The notes under the pieces are model-generated. The model did not search any database and had not been told where the DNA came from. It saw only the letters and a list, made by a program, of their open reading frames with translations. From an uncultured Desulfosarcina sp. (GTDB lineage Bacteria; Desulfobacterota; Desulfobacteria; Desulfobacterales; Desulfosarcinaceae), in assembly GCF_963668215.1 (NCBI RefSeq), contig NZ_OY764190.1, forward strand, positions 4,402,001-4,466,000: a DNA stretch of 64,000 nt, read 5' to 3'. The stretch's first letter is position 1. Each line of letters starts with the position of its first letter. Position numbers and translations under genes: made by a program. Below, piece after piece: positions 50,358-59,465 of this stretch.

Positions 50358-53300
50358 TCACGAGTTAACATGTTGCGCTATTTCGATCAAGATGTTTTTG
50401 GCCTGGGCCAGCAATGCCCGGGGCTGACCTTTGGCGAGGGCGGCCTTGAACAGATGGTCCGGGGTGAAATGGTAGTGCTGATTGCCGGCGGTCAGCATCT
50501 CGACAATGCCCAAGGGACGCTGCTGGTGGGCCTCGCTGAAGGCCAGGACCAGCTGCTGGCCGAATATATCCAGCCGCTGGACGCCGGCGCGCACGGACAG
50601 CACCCGCAGCATGATTTTGAGCAGCAGGTTTTCGGCCTCTTCCGGCAGGGGACCGAAACGGTCCACCAGCTCGGCCTTCATGTCGGAAATGTCCTTGAGA
50701 CTGTCCAGCTTGGCCAGGCGCCGGTAAATGGAGAGCCGCTGGTCGATGTCGGCCACGTAGTCTTCGGCCATATAGGCGGACATGGGCAGGTTGATTTCCG
50801 GTTCCAGCCCCTCGGTCAGCGGTTCGCCCTTCAATTGGGCCACGGCCTCTTCCATGAGCTTGAGGAACATGTCGTAGCCGACGGCGGCGATGTGGCCCGA
50901 CTGGGACGCCCCCAAAATGGCCCCGCCGCCCCTGATTTTAAGGTCGTTCATGGCGATCTGAAAGCCGGAGCCCAGATCGCTGTGTTCCATCAGGACCTTG
51001 AGGCGCTTCTGGGCGTCCTTGCCCAGCCGGCTCTCCTCGGGGATGAACAGGTAGGCGTAAGCCTGCTCGTCCGAGCGGCCCACCCGGCCGCGCAGCTGGT
51101 AGATCTGGGCCAGGCCGAAGCGGTCCGCGCGGTTGACCAGGATGGTGTTGGCCGTGGCCACATCGATGCCCGATTCGATGATGGTGGTGCAGACAAGCAT
51201 GTCCAGCTCGCGCGCCATGAAACGCATCATGACATTTTCAAGATCGTCTTCGGCCATCTGGCCGTGGGCCACGTCCAGGCGGACTTCGGGCACCCGCTGC
51301 TTGAGGTAGGCGGCCATGCGTTCGATGGAGTTGACATTGTTGTGTACGAAAAAGATCTGGCCCCCCCGGGCCAGTTCACTGCGGATGGCTTCGCCGATCA
51401 CGGTGTCGTCATACTCGCACACGTAGGTGACAATGGCGTGCCGCTGCTCGGGGGGCGTGGAGATGACGCTGATGTCCCGGATGCCCATCATGGAAAGGTG
51501 CAGGGTCCTGGGAATGGGCGTGGCGGTGAGGGCCAGCACGTCCACCGTGGTCCGCAGCCGTTTGATCTTCTCCTTGTGGCGGACGCCGAAGCGCTGTTCC
51601 TCGTCGATGACGAACAGCCCCAGGTCGGAAAAAGTGACATCTTTTTGCAGCAGGCGGTGGGTGCCGATGACAATGTCCACCGTGCCTTTCCCGATCTGTT
51701 CGACGATGCGGCGCTGCTCGGCCTTGGAGCGGAAGCGGCTCAGGCAGGCAACCTTGACCGGGTAGGCGTCGAAGCGCTGGGTGAAGGTGGCGAAATGCTG
51801 TTCGGCCAGAACGGTGGTGGGCACCAGCATGGCCACCTGTTTGGCTTCGCTGACCGCCAGGAATGCGGCCCGCAGGGCCACTTCGGTCTTGCCGTAGCCC
51901 ACGTCCCCGCACACCAGGCGGTCCATGGGCCGCGGGCTGCGCATGTCGGCGAGGACGTCTTCGATGGCCTTGAGCTGATCGGGGGTCTCCTCGTAGGGAA
52001 AGTCGGCTTCGAAATTGCCGAAATGGCTGTCGGCCGCGCCGTAGCCATGACCGGCGTTGACCTGGCGCTTGGCGTAAATGTTGAGCAGTTCGCCGGCGAT
52101 CTTTTCGGCCGATTGGCGCACCTTTTCCTTGGCGCGCTCCCAGGATTTGCCGCCCATCTTGTCCAGGGCCGGCATCATGCCTTCGACGCCCATGTATTTC
52201 TGGATCAGGCCCATGCGGTCCACCGGCAGATAGAGCCGGTCGTCGTCCCGGTAGACGATCAAAAGGTAGTCGTTGACCGTGCCTTCCAGATTCAGCTTGA
52301 CCAGTCCCTCGTAGCGCCCGATGCCGTGTTCTTCGTGAACCACCAGGTCCGACTGCTTGAGGTCGGAAAAGGCCAGCAGTTCTGTGCGCACGGATTTGGT
52401 CGGGCGTTGGGGCCGTTTGGTCCGCGATCCGAAGATTTCGGTTTCGGTGGCCACCGCCAGGTTTTCGTCCGGCCAGACGAAGCCGGCGGAAAGGCGTCCC
52501 TGGCAGATGGCGATACGGCCCGGCAGCGGATTTCGGGGGAAGGGTTCACCGCTGATTGGCCGGATGTCGTAGGGGGCCAGGATGGAGGCCAGACGGTCAC
52601 TTTGGCGCCGGGTCTGGCAGGCGATGACCATGGCATGGCCCGCATCCCGGTGGCTTTCGATCCACTGCAATAGGGGGGCGGCCGGCTGTTCGGTTTTTCG
52701 GGCCTGGTCCATGGCCTGGGCCAGGTCGCTGTTGTCGCTGGTTTCGGCCTCGATCACCAACCTGTCCTGGCTGCCTGAAACCGCCAGTTGAACCAGCGAT
52801 ACGGACTCCCGCCGGTCCATTTCGTCCTGGATTTCCGTCCAGCTTAAAAAAAGGTCCGAGGGCTCCACGCACAAATGCCGGTCCTCACAGGCCTTGTCGT
52901 AGTTGACCTGGGCCAGTTGGGCGCTTTTTTCGGCGGCCCCGGCCAGCCCGGCGGGGTTTTCGGCGATGATGACCGTGTTGCCCGGCAGATAGTCGAACAG
53001 GGTGTCCATCTGGTCGTAAATCAACGGGGTCAGGCTTTCGATGCCGGGAAACACCCCGCGCTGCTTGATGCGCTCCACGATGTCCCGCATGGTGGTGCGC
53101 GGCAGTTCCTGCTCCAGGGCCCGTGCCCGGAAACGGCCGACGATCTCGTTCAGTCGGGCTTTTTCCAGGGTCACCTCCCGGGCCGGCAGAATCACGGCTT
53201 CGTTGACATGCTCCTGGCTGCGCTGGCTGGACGGCGAAAAAAAGCGGATGGTTTCGGCAAAGTCGCCGAACAGCTCGATGCGCAAAGGGCGGTCGTACAA

Positions 53301-53858
53301 CGGGGAAAAGATGTCGATGATGCCGCCGCGGACGCAAAAATCGCCGGGTTCCTCCACCACGACACTGCGGGTATAGCCGCCGGCCGCCAGGTTGGCCACC
53401 AGGCGGTCCGGTTCGATCTCCTCTTCGGCGATGATCAGTTCCGCGAATTCGGTGAGCACGGATTTGGGCATCAGCCGCTGGCGCAGGGCCGACGCCGTGG
53501 TCACCACCAGTTCGCGGCGGCCTTCGATCAGGGACCACAGGGCCCGGATGCGGCGGGCGGCGGTCTCGTTGTGGTAGGACATGAATTTGAACGGTGAAAT
53601 ATTATAGGCCGGAAAAACAACCGCCGGCGAACCGGTTTCCCCGCGGAAAAAATCAACTTCCGCCTGCCGCTGCTCGGCGATTTTGGCCGATTCGGTCACC
53701 AGCAGCACCGGTGATCGCAGCCGGTTGCGGATGGTTTCGGCCAGATAGGCACAGGCACTGCCGTCCACGCCGGAGATGACAACGGGGCCGCTGCGCTCCG
53801 CAATACCTGCCGTCAGTTTTTCGGATGCCATTTTTACTTGATTTTGATCGGTAAACAC
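50358..53858 (-). CDS. mfd: Transcription-repair coupling factor
   Basis: 1166 residues, normal length. It removes RNA polymerase stalled at lesions and recruits UvrA. The UvrB-homology domain (FPAYNISPFKFMSYHNETAARRIRALWSLI), the RNAP-interacting CarD-like region (LVVHEEHGIGRYEGLVKLNLEG), and the RecG-like helicase motor (MDRLVCGDVGYGKTEVALRAAF, VPTTVLAEQHF, LFVIDEEQRFGVRHKEKIK, LALTATPIPRTLHLSM, TTIIESGIDVATANTI, QLYQLRGRVGRS-type YQLRGRVGRSDEQAYAYLF) and the C-terminal TRCF domain are all present. It is the first gene of the minus-strand housekeeping run. Confidence 0.97.
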   Translation of the reverse strand: MFTDQNQVKMASEKLTAGIAERSGPVVISGVDGSACAYLAETIRNRLRSPVLLVTESAKIAEQRQAEVDFFRGETGSPAVVFPAYNISPFKFMSYHNETAARRIRALWSLIEGRRELVVTTASALRQRLMPKSVLTEFAELIIAEEEIEPDRLVANLAAGGYTRSVVVEEPGDFCVRGGIIDIFSPLYDRPLRIELFGDFAETIRFFSPSSQRSQEHVNEAVILPAREVTLEKARLNEIVGRFRARALEQELPRTTMRDIVERIKQRGVFPGIESLTPLIYDQMDTLFDYLPGNTVIIAENPAGLAGAAEKSAQLAQVNYDKACEDRHLCVEPSDLFLSWTEIQDEMDRRESVSLVQLAVSGSQDRLVIEAETSDNSDLAQAMDQARKTEQPAAPLLQWIESHRDAGHAMVIACQTRRQSDRLASILAPYDIRPISGEPFPRNPLPGRIAICQGRLSAGFVWPDENLAVATETEIFGSRTKRPQRPTKSVRTELLAFSDLKQSDLVVHEEHGIGRYEGLVKLNLEGTVNDYLLIVYRDDDRLYLPVDRMGLIQKYMGVEGMMPALDKMGGKSWERAKEKVRQSAEKIAGELLNIYAKRQVNAGHGYGAADSHFGNFEADFPYEETPDQLKAIEDVLADMRSPRPMDRLVCGDVGYGKTEVALRAAFLAVSEAKQVAMLVPTTVLAEQHFATFTQRFDAYPVKVACLSRFRSKAEQRRIVEQIGKGTVDIVIGTHRLLQKDVTFSDLGLFVIDEEQRFGVRHKEKIKRLRTTVDVLALTATPIPRTLHLSMMGIRDISVISTPPEQRHAIVTYVCEYDDTVIGEAIRSELARGGQIFFVHNNVNSIERMAAYLKQRVPEVRLDVAHGQMAEDDLENVMMRFMARELDMLVCTTIIESGIDVATANTILVNRADRFGLAQIYQLRGRVGRSDEQAYAYLFIPEESRLGKDAQKRLKVLMEHSDLGSGFQIAMNDLKIRGGGAILGASQSGHIAAVGYDMFLKLMEEAVAQLKGEPLTEGLEPEINLPMSAYMAEDYVADIDQRLSIYRRLAKLDSLKDISDMKAELVDRFGPLPEEAENLLLKIMLRVLSVRAGVQRLDIFGQQLVLAFSEAHQQRPLGIVEMLTAGNQHYHFTPDHLFKAALAKGQPRALLAQAKNILIEIAQHVNS

Positions 53859-54285
53859 GTTCCTGGATCTTTCTATTGCATTTCAACAGGGCCATACGAA
53901 ACACATCGACGCCTGTTTGGAGTCTTCATGTGGTGCGTTTTTTAAGGGATAAAGCGGAGATGATCAATGATTAAACGAAACAGACCTGAAACGCCTGACC
54001 TTCCAGATGGTGAATGAGCACCGAAAATTGGTGTGGTGATAACTGAAATGCGCTGCTTATGCGGAAAACTCGATAATTCACGGATAAGCGCGCAAAAGTG
54101 GAATAGCCGTCGACCAAATGGGATGGAAGGCATTCAACCAAATTATATTGACTAAACAAAGGTTTATGGTAGGGTTGGCGAAATTGTCAACTATTTGAAG
54201 ATAATTTCATTTCTGTAGCAGAAGTGCTTTTTTTTGCAAAAAGACAGATTTCTGCTGAATAAATAAGTTTTGCACTAAGAAAATA
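53859..54285. other. Left boundary of the AT-rich island
   Basis: About 430 bp with no supported gene. Base composition turns AT-rich from about 54140. The mfd promoter must lie on the minus strand at the left end. No integrase gene, attachment site or large repeat is visible. Confidence 0.5.
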
Positions 54286-54415
54286 ATGCAAAATATTAAA
54301 GACCCTCATAAAGAAAGAAAAGATTTCCTGAAAGCATTGATCGATTATGGCAATAATTCTGGAAAGTTTAACCCTCATTTCTACAAAAAAGAATTGATGG
54401 ACATTCTAAAAATTT

Positions 54416-56021
54416 CTGAAGTTTCCCCGTTTTGGGTGGCGGCAAGATGGTTGAGAATTCTCGCGACGTGTAAATATTGCTAATGATTACAGGCGGTTAA
54501 TAGAATGGCGGCTCCTTGTAACCCATTGATATCATTGGACATATTCGGCTGATTTTTTAATGATAAGCGTAAATATGTATAAAATACGGGAAGTTATGAT
54601 TGAATGCGAGGGCCGGTTGTGGTATGCTTCTTCTACCACGAAAAAAAACACCAAAACCGGGAGCCTCGCATGTTCATCCTACACGACATTCTCGAAAAAC
54701 TCAAAAACGAATTCCCGCAGTCTCGAAAAGGTCAAGAGCGCGGAATCTGGTTCACCTATACGATCATGGCGATCATCGTGCCTTTCGCCTCGTCCAGGAC
54801 ATCGTGCATCCTCCGGTGTCTCAGATCCCTGTTCGGCTTTACCGGGATACGGCGAAAACGATTCTACACGTTCATGGCATCTCCAAAGATACCATGGAAA
54901 CGATTGTGGCAGACGCTGTGGAAAATGATTCCCCAACCACTGACCGGCGGGCGGCTGTTGCTGGCACTGGATGACTATGTCAACCCCAAAACGGGCAAGA
55001 AAATCTTCGGATGCGAAAAGATATTCGATCATGCTGCCAAACAGAATCAGTCGAAATATCCGTGGGCACAGAATGTCGTTACCGTGGGACTGCTGAAGAT
55101 CGTCAAGGGACGATGGGCGTGCCTGCCCTTGAGCTACCGCTTCTATCACCTGAAAAAGAGCATTGCCCGCATGCATCGCCAAGGCGGGCCGAAATTGGCG
55201 TTTACCAGCAAGATGGCCATGGCTGTCGACATGATCACAGATGTTGCCGGGGTCTTTGGTCGAAAGCGGATCATCGTCACCACCGATTCCTGGTTCGGTA
55301 ACAATGGCTTGTGGAAGCCGCTGCATGATCGACTGGGAATATGGATTGACATGATTTCCCGGCTCAGATCGAACAGCAATCTGTTCGATCTGCCCGGTCC
55401 GCATGTCAGCAGTCGGGTGGGGCGGCCCCGAAAATACGGCCGGAAATTGGGCAATGCGGCGTCGATGGCTGCGTATTACAGATCTCTGGCACAGGAATAC
55501 ACCGTCAATTTGTATGGCCGCGACAGGACCATCTTGGCCTATGAGCGTGTGGTCATGCTCAAAACGATGCGCTGTGCCGTCAAAGTGGTTTGGGTTTATC
55601 GACAAACCCAGTGGGTGGCTTTTTTCTCAACCGACATGTCCCTGTCCGTTCGACAGATCGTTGAGTATTATGGTGCCCGCTGGAAAATCGAAGCCCTGTT
55701 CAAAGAACTGAAACGCGACATCGGCAGTGCCGAAACGCAAACCCGTCATCCGCAGGCGGTCGGCAACCACCTGCACTTTTGCATGCTGGCGACCACCGTC
55801 GCCTGGATCTATGCAAGTCGGGCCGAGAAGACACCAACCCGTCGATATGCAGTTGATGGCCGGAGCCATTTTGCCTTCTCGGACGTTCGCCGATCGATAG
55901 CCAAAGCCGCCATGGACGATAATTTTCGTAGGCTTTTCCCTGGCCCACGTATATCCGTCATAAATTCACTGGTGGACGTACTGCTGCACATGGCGGCGTG
56001 ATGCTTTATAGGAAACTTTAG
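54416..56021 (+). mobile_element. Complete insertion sequence, 1606 bp, DDE transposase (IS4/IS701-like)
   Basis: Short inverted ends: CTGAAGTTTCC (54416-54426) and, read in reverse, CTAAAGTTTCC (56011-56021). A 9-bp target duplication, TAAAAATTT, flanks the element at 54407-54415 and 56022-56030. The element carries one intact transposase and about 250 bp of leader. Its GC content is higher than that of the gene it interrupts. Confidence 0.88.
54670..56001 (+). CDS. DDE transposase (IS4/IS701-like)
   Basis: 443 residues from ATG 54670 with GGGAG upstream. First Asp in LLALDDYVNPKTGKKIFG; second Asp in IIVTTDSWFGNNGLW; Glu in VEYYGARWKIEALFKELKRDIGSAETQTR, the YREK-type box. Frame intact. 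The family assignment is by motif only; IS4, IS701 and ISH3-like groups share this layout. Confidence 0.88.
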   Translation: MFILHDILEKLKNEFPQSRKGQERGIWFTYTIMAIIVPFASSRTSCILRCLRSLFGFTGIRRKRFYTFMASPKIPWKRLWQTLWKMIPQPLTGGRLLLALDDYVNPKTGKKIFGCEKIFDHAAKQNQSKYPWAQNVVTVGLLKIVKGRWACLPLSYRFYHLKKSIARMHRQGGPKLAFTSKMAMAVDMITDVAGVFGRKRIIVTTDSWFGNNGLWKPLHDRLGIWIDMISRLRSNSNLFDLPGPHVSSRVGRPRKYGRKLGNAASMAAYYRSLAQEYTVNLYGRDRTILAYERVVMLKTMRCAVKVVWVYRQTQWVAFFSTDMSLSVRQIVEYYGARWKIEALFKELKRDIGSAETQTRHPQAVGNHLHFCMLATTVAWIYASRAEKTPTRRYAVDGRSHFAFSDVRRSIAKAAMDDNFRRLFPGPRISVINSLVDVLLHMAA

Positions 56022-56280
56022 TAAAAATTTCAGAGGGCGAATTTAATATTGTTCAACACAATCTTGGAAATAAATATTGCTACTATGTTGGCCCATATAG
56101 GGGCGAAGATAGGTATGCAATAAATATGAGCGAATGCCTAAATTTACAAGAACAATACGAGCAAGAAGCTATAGACACGAAACGTCATAATGTGAGCCTG
56201 CGTTTGGCAGTTTTGTTAACAGCATTGGGAGCAATTTTAGGTGTGGCACTGACAATTTTGTTAACATAGATATCGGCTTT

Positions 56281-56410
56281 GCCGAACCGCGGCCTTCAGG
56301 CGACTCGGTTCCCTCGCGCCTGAGGCCGGACATTGTTTTTTAAAGAGGAAAACACGACTCTATTGAGTGCAGCCGACTGCTCCAGTCGCTGCACTCCTTA
56401 TGTGTTCGGC
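56281..56410. repeat. Paired palindromes with attC-like ends
   Basis: GCCGAAC (56281-56287) and its complement GTTCGGC (56404-56410) enclose two hairpins: GGCCTTCAGGCG/CGCCTGAGGCC (one bulged base) and GAGTGCAGCCGACTG/CAGTCGCTGCACTC (one bulged base, loop CTC). The layout, about 130 bp with bulged stems, is like an integron attC, but the fourth base of the R boxes does not fit GTTRRRY. No integrase gene is in view. Confidence 0.45.
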
Positions 56411-56438
56411 TGAAGCGAGCCGTGAACCAGAAAAAAAT

Positions 56439-56864
56439 ATGATCAGCAAGCTTAAAACAGAAGAAATAAATGATATTTTAGATATTTGGCTAAAGGCGTC
56501 GATAAGGGCACATGGCTTTATTGATGAAGCGTTCTGGGAATCAAAATTAGATGATATGCGCACAATCTATATCCCATCTTCTGAAACTTATGTTTTTAAA
56601 GAAAATGAAGTTATAAAGGGTTTTTTCTCTCTTCATGGTGATACGCTTGCAGCCATGTTCGTCTCTCCGGAGTTTCAGGGTAAAGGTGTCGGCTATAAAT
56701 TAATGGGTAAAGCCAAAACCTTGAGAGATAGATTGGAATTGACTGTATATCAGGAAAATCAGAAGGGTATTGATTTTTATATAAAATGCGGATTTCAAGC
56801 CATAAAAGAAAAAGTTGATGAGCATACTGGTCATGTTGAGACCCTAATGAAGTTCAGCTCATAG
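56439..56864 (+). CDS. GNAT-family N-acetyltransferase (first of two)
   Basis: 141 residues from ATG 56439. AMFVSPEFQGKGVGYKLMGKAKTL is the acetyl-CoA loop (Q/RxxGxG/A), preceded by KGFFSLHGDTLA and followed by LTVYQENQKGIDFYIKCGFQAIKE. The family acetylates amino groups; the substrate is unknown. It is AT-rich and follows an attC-like palindrome. An in-frame upstream start at 56367 would run through the palindrome and is unlikely. Confidence 0.88.
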   Translation: MISKLKTEEINDILDIWLKASIRAHGFIDEAFWESKLDDMRTIYIPSSETYVFKENEVIKGFFSLHGDTLAAMFVSPEFQGKGVGYKLMGKAKTLRDRLELTVYQENQKGIDFYIKCGFQAIKEKVDEHTGHVETLMKFSS

Positions 56865-56928
56865 CATCGCGCTGGTGACCGTGCCCCGGCTGTTGTGGTA
56901 AGAATCGAGAAGAAAGAGTATCATCAAC

Positions 56929-57408
56929 ATGGATGTCGTTTGTTCAAAAGCAACAGATTTTGACGCGTGGATTTCACTTGCAAGGGAAGTCGAACCACTG
57001 TTCGGCCCAATGGCTGATGAGAAGGATTTCCAGGAAGCTTTAAGAAAAGCCATTTCTTTGAGAACAGCATTTTGCATCTATTCAGAACCGAATGGAGGCA
57101 AAAAGGACTTGATCGGTGGCGTTGTAATTTCTAAAGATGCAAATGAAATCGCATGGCTCGCAGTATCGCAACAATATCGCGGAAAAGGTTACGGTCGAAA
57201 ATTAATCGAATATGCGATTAGCAAGCTGAACCCGGAGGAAAACATATTTGTTCAGACCTTCGATAAATCGATTCCTGAAGGAAAGTCTGCAAGAAATTTA
57301 TATTTGGACTTCGGTTTTGTTGATTTCAAAGATGGTGGACTCAATCCCGCAGGGGTGCCTACCGTACTAATGCGATTATACGAAAGCGCTTCATCAGCAA
57401 AAGAGTAA
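56929..57408 (+). CDS. GNAT-family N-acetyltransferase (second)
   Basis: 159 residues. The acetyl-CoA loop is AWLAVSQQYRGKGYGRKLIEYAISKL, followed by VQTFDKSIPEGKSARNLYLDFGFVDFKDGG. The N-terminal half (WISLAREVEPLFGPMADEKDFQEALRKAI) is typical of the streptothricin/ribosomal-type acetyltransferase branch, but the substrate is unknown. It lies 64 bp after the first GNAT gene on the same strand, with no palindrome between. Confidence 0.9.
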   Translation: MDVVCSKATDFDAWISLAREVEPLFGPMADEKDFQEALRKAISLRTAFCIYSEPNGGKKDLIGGVVISKDANEIAWLAVSQQYRGKGYGRKLIEYAISKLNPEENIFVQTFDKSIPEGKSARNLYLDFGFVDFKDGGLNPAGVPTVLMRLYESASSAKE

Positions 57409-57417
57409 GAGGATGTT

Positions 57418-57615
57418 GTGACTGCAAACAGGGGTGTAAAAAAATACAAAATAGGTCAGCAACGGAATGATTTTTTGTATTGGCAATCAAAAACTTACGA
57501 AGAGCGGTTGGAAGCCTTAGAGCAAATCCGAAAAGAATATAATTCATGGAGATATGGTGCTGACCAAGGATTACAAAGAGTTTATCGAATTGTTAAACGC
57601 TGGAGAGATAAGTAG
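57418..57615 (+). CDS. Small protein, probable partner of a nucleotidyltransferase
   Basis: 65 residues from GTG 57418, which follows GAGG. FLYWQSKTYEERLEALEQIRKEYNSWRYGADQGLQRVYRIVKRW is a familiar short protein that precedes nucleotidyltransferase genes in many genomes (recalled), perhaps as a toxin-antitoxin-like pair. The partner here is broken (next entry). It starts 9 bp after the second GNAT gene. Confidence 0.7.
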   Translation: MTANRGVKKYKIGQQRNDFLYWQSKTYEERLEALEQIRKEYNSWRYGADQGLQRVYRIVKRWRDK

Positions 57616-57670
57616 TCCAATGGCAATTTTACCCCAATATTCTACCACTGTATGTCTGTCATCAAGATAA
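57554..57670 (+). pseudogene. Truncated nucleotidyltransferase remnant
   Basis: From ATG 57554, overlapping the previous gene, the frame reads MVLTKDYKEFIELLNAGEI, typical of the start of DUF6036/AbiEii-like nucleotidyltransferases. After about 19 residues the sequence loses similarity and stops at 57670. The catalytic GGYA and DxD motifs are missing. The pair it formed with the upstream small gene is therefore non-functional. Confidence 0.6.
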
Positions 57671-57706
57671 AATCGCAATCTATCCCGGCCGGTACGCTAA
57701 TACAAA

Positions 57707-58294
57707 ATGAAAAAATCTACCGAAATCCTGATTCTATTATTTTTGCTTCAGCCCATAGTCTCTTTTGCCATATCAAACGACGAATTGATTGAAGCCGCAT
57801 TGGAAAGAACCCGGCATCAGGTGGCTTACGATGGCCGTTATTACGCCATCGAGTATCCAGGAGGCGATGTCCCGGCAGATGTCGGTGTCTGCACCGATGT
57901 TGTTATCCGGTCCTACAGGAAACTGGGCATCGATTTACAGGAGCTGGTTCACCTTGACATGAAAAGTCATTTCTCCGAATATCCTTCCGAACGCATCTGG
58001 GGATTGAGCAGACCGGACCCGAATATCGATCATCGACGCGTACCCAATTTGCAGGTTTTCTTTTCACGGCATGGTCAAAAACTAAGCGTAACGGATACCC
58101 CTCAAGATTATATTCCCGGAGACCTTGTCACCTGGATGCTTCCCGGAAACCTGACGCATATCGGTATTATAACCGATAAATACAACCCCAGAACAAATAC
58201 CCCCAAAATTGTACACAATATCGGTCGCGGCCCGAAACTGGAAGATATGCTCTTCAGGTATCCAATCACCGGTCATTACAGGTATCTGCCATAG
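57707..58294 (+). CDS. DUF1287-family secreted protein
   Basis: 195 residues. A signal peptide (KKSTEILILLFLLQPIVSFA) precedes the DUF1287 domain: GVCTDVVIRSYRKLGIDLQELVHLDMKSHF, YPSERIWGLSRPDPNIDHRRVPNLQVFF, PGDLVTWMLPGNLTHIGIITD. The Cys in GVCTDVV and the His in LTHIGI look like an NlpC/P60-type Cys-His catalytic pair, so a periplasmic peptidase or amidase is plausible. No partner gene is evident. Confidence 0.88.
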   Translation: MKKSTEILILLFLLQPIVSFAISNDELIEAALERTRHQVAYDGRYYAIEYPGGDVPADVGVCTDVVIRSYRKLGIDLQELVHLDMKSHFSEYPSERIWGLSRPDPNIDHRRVPNLQVFFSRHGQKLSVTDTPQDYIPGDLVTWMLPGNLTHIGIITDKYNPRTNTPKIVHNIGRGPKLEDMLFRYPITGHYRYLP

Positions 58295-58309
58295 GGAGTG
58301 GGAGAATCC

Positions 58310-59185
58310 ATGAAACAAACGATCCGTTTCGAGTCGCAGGGCGTCACATGTGCCGCGTGGTTGTTCCTGCCGGAAGGGGAAGGGCCATTTCCCACGGTGG
58401 TTATGGCGCATGGATTGGCTGCTATCAAAGAGATGCGGCTCGACGCCTATGCGGAAAGGTTCTCGGCGGCCGGTTGCGCCTGTCTGGTTTTCGACTATCG
58501 GTATTTTGGGGAGAGCGATGGACAGCCACGCCAACTGCTGGATATCGGAAAGCAGCATCGAGATTGGCTGTCCGCCATCGAATTTGTGCGCCGCCAGCCC
58601 AATCTGGACCGAAAAAAGATCGTTTTGTGGGGCTCATCCCTCAGCGGCGGACACGTTCTCAAAGTGGCGTCCATGGCACCGGATATTGCTGCCGTTATCG
58701 CCCAGGTGCCCCATCTGAGCGGTTTCGCATCGCTATTTCAGAACAGCCTGTCCAAACTGATAGCCTTAACGCTTCATGGCATTTATGACGGGCTTCGCGG
58801 GATTTTGGGGCTGACGCCTCATTACGTGCTGTCGGTTGCGGAGCCCGACCGGCTTGCATTGCTGAATGCGCCCGGAGAGTCGGCCGGATATTTGAATCTC
58901 GTTCCGAGCGGTCATCCGTTCGATCAACGGGTTGCGGCGCGTTTTGCGTTGTTTATCGGCCTGTATTCGCCCATCCGGGCTTTGCAGAAACTCAAGATGC
59001 CGGTCCTGCTTCAGGTTGGCACCCAGGACATCACAACCCCGGCCAAGCCCGCTGTCGATGTGTGCCCCCGGTATCCGAACGTTCAATTGAAACAATATGA
59101 AACCGGTCACTTCCAACCGTATGTGGAGCCGATGTTCAGCACCATCGTCGCCGATCAGATTGACTTCATTAAGCAGGTCCTGTAA
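58310..59185 (+). CDS. Alpha/beta hydrolase
   Basis: 291 residues from ATG 58310 (GGGAG upstream; the GTG 12 nt before is less likely). The fold shows VVMAHGLAAIKEMRL (oxyanion loop HG), LVFDYRYFGESDG, the nucleophile elbow VLWGSSLSGG (GxSxSGG), the Asp in LQVGTQDITTP and the His in ETGHFQPYV. It may be an esterase or dienelactone-hydrolase type; the substrate is unknown. It lies 15 bp after the DUF1287 gene. Confidence 0.88.
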   Translation: MKQTIRFESQGVTCAAWLFLPEGEGPFPTVVMAHGLAAIKEMRLDAYAERFSAAGCACLVFDYRYFGESDGQPRQLLDIGKQHRDWLSAIEFVRRQPNLDRKKIVLWGSSLSGGHVLKVASMAPDIAAVIAQVPHLSGFASLFQNSLSKLIALTLHGIYDGLRGILGLTPHYVLSVAEPDRLALLNAPGESAGYLNLVPSGHPFDQRVAARFALFIGLYSPIRALQKLKMPVLLQVGTQDITTPAKPAVDVCPRYPNVQLKQYETGHFQPYVEPMFSTIVADQIDFIKQVL

Positions 59186-59255
59186 TTTTAACCCGGCCTG
59201 AAGAAACGGCTTGACCATCCGTAAGGCAGAATGATAGTAGGATTTTCGCGATTTT

Positions 59256-59331
59256 GCCACCGTAGCTCAGCTGGTAGAGCAGCTGATTCGTAATCAGCAG
59301 GCCCGCGGTTCGAGTCCGCGCGGTGGCTCCA
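59256..59331 (+). tRNA. tRNA-Thr (anticodon CGU)
   Basis: 76 nt. Acceptor arm GCCACCG/CGGTGGC, D arm GCTCAGCTGGTAGAGC, anticodon arm GCTGA-TTCGTAA-TCAGC (CGT reads ACG), T arm GCGGTTCGAGTCCGC, discriminator T and encoded CCA. The gene is complete. Confidence 0.97.
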
Positions 59332-59465
59332 TTGCCAATTCCGGGTTCCCCCAGCCTTTTTGTGGGAACCCGTTTCTTTTGGACCGCTTTTTTCGGTGCA
59401 ATTCCGATCGCCCTTGCAGGCACCGTTTGTGACCGGCCCAACCGACGTTCAGGAGAGGATCCCCC

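Larger units (their letters stand above)
54286..56269 (+). pseudogene. Small membrane-protein gene split by an IS
   Basis: Left part 54286-54415 and right part 56031-56269 join in one frame when the IS and one copy of the 9-bp target duplication are removed. The result is a 122-residue protein. It reads MQNIKDPHKERKDFLKALID at the start, crosses the junction as DILKISEGEFNIVQ, and ends with a hydrophobic helix (RLAVLLTALGAILGVALTIL). The exact restoration shows that the insertion is the only lesion. The family is not recognised; a soluble N-terminus with a C-terminal membrane anchor is apparent. Both parts are AT-rich compared with the rest of the window. Confidence 0.9.

Noticed and set aside
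49776..52673. 965-codon open frame antisense to mfd
   Set aside because: It has no domain, its composition mirrors the high-GC codon bias of mfd, and mfd on the other strand has complete family motifs.
53942..54159. Short minus-strand frames before the island
   Set aside because: No ribosome site, no similarity, overlapping frames of equal length.
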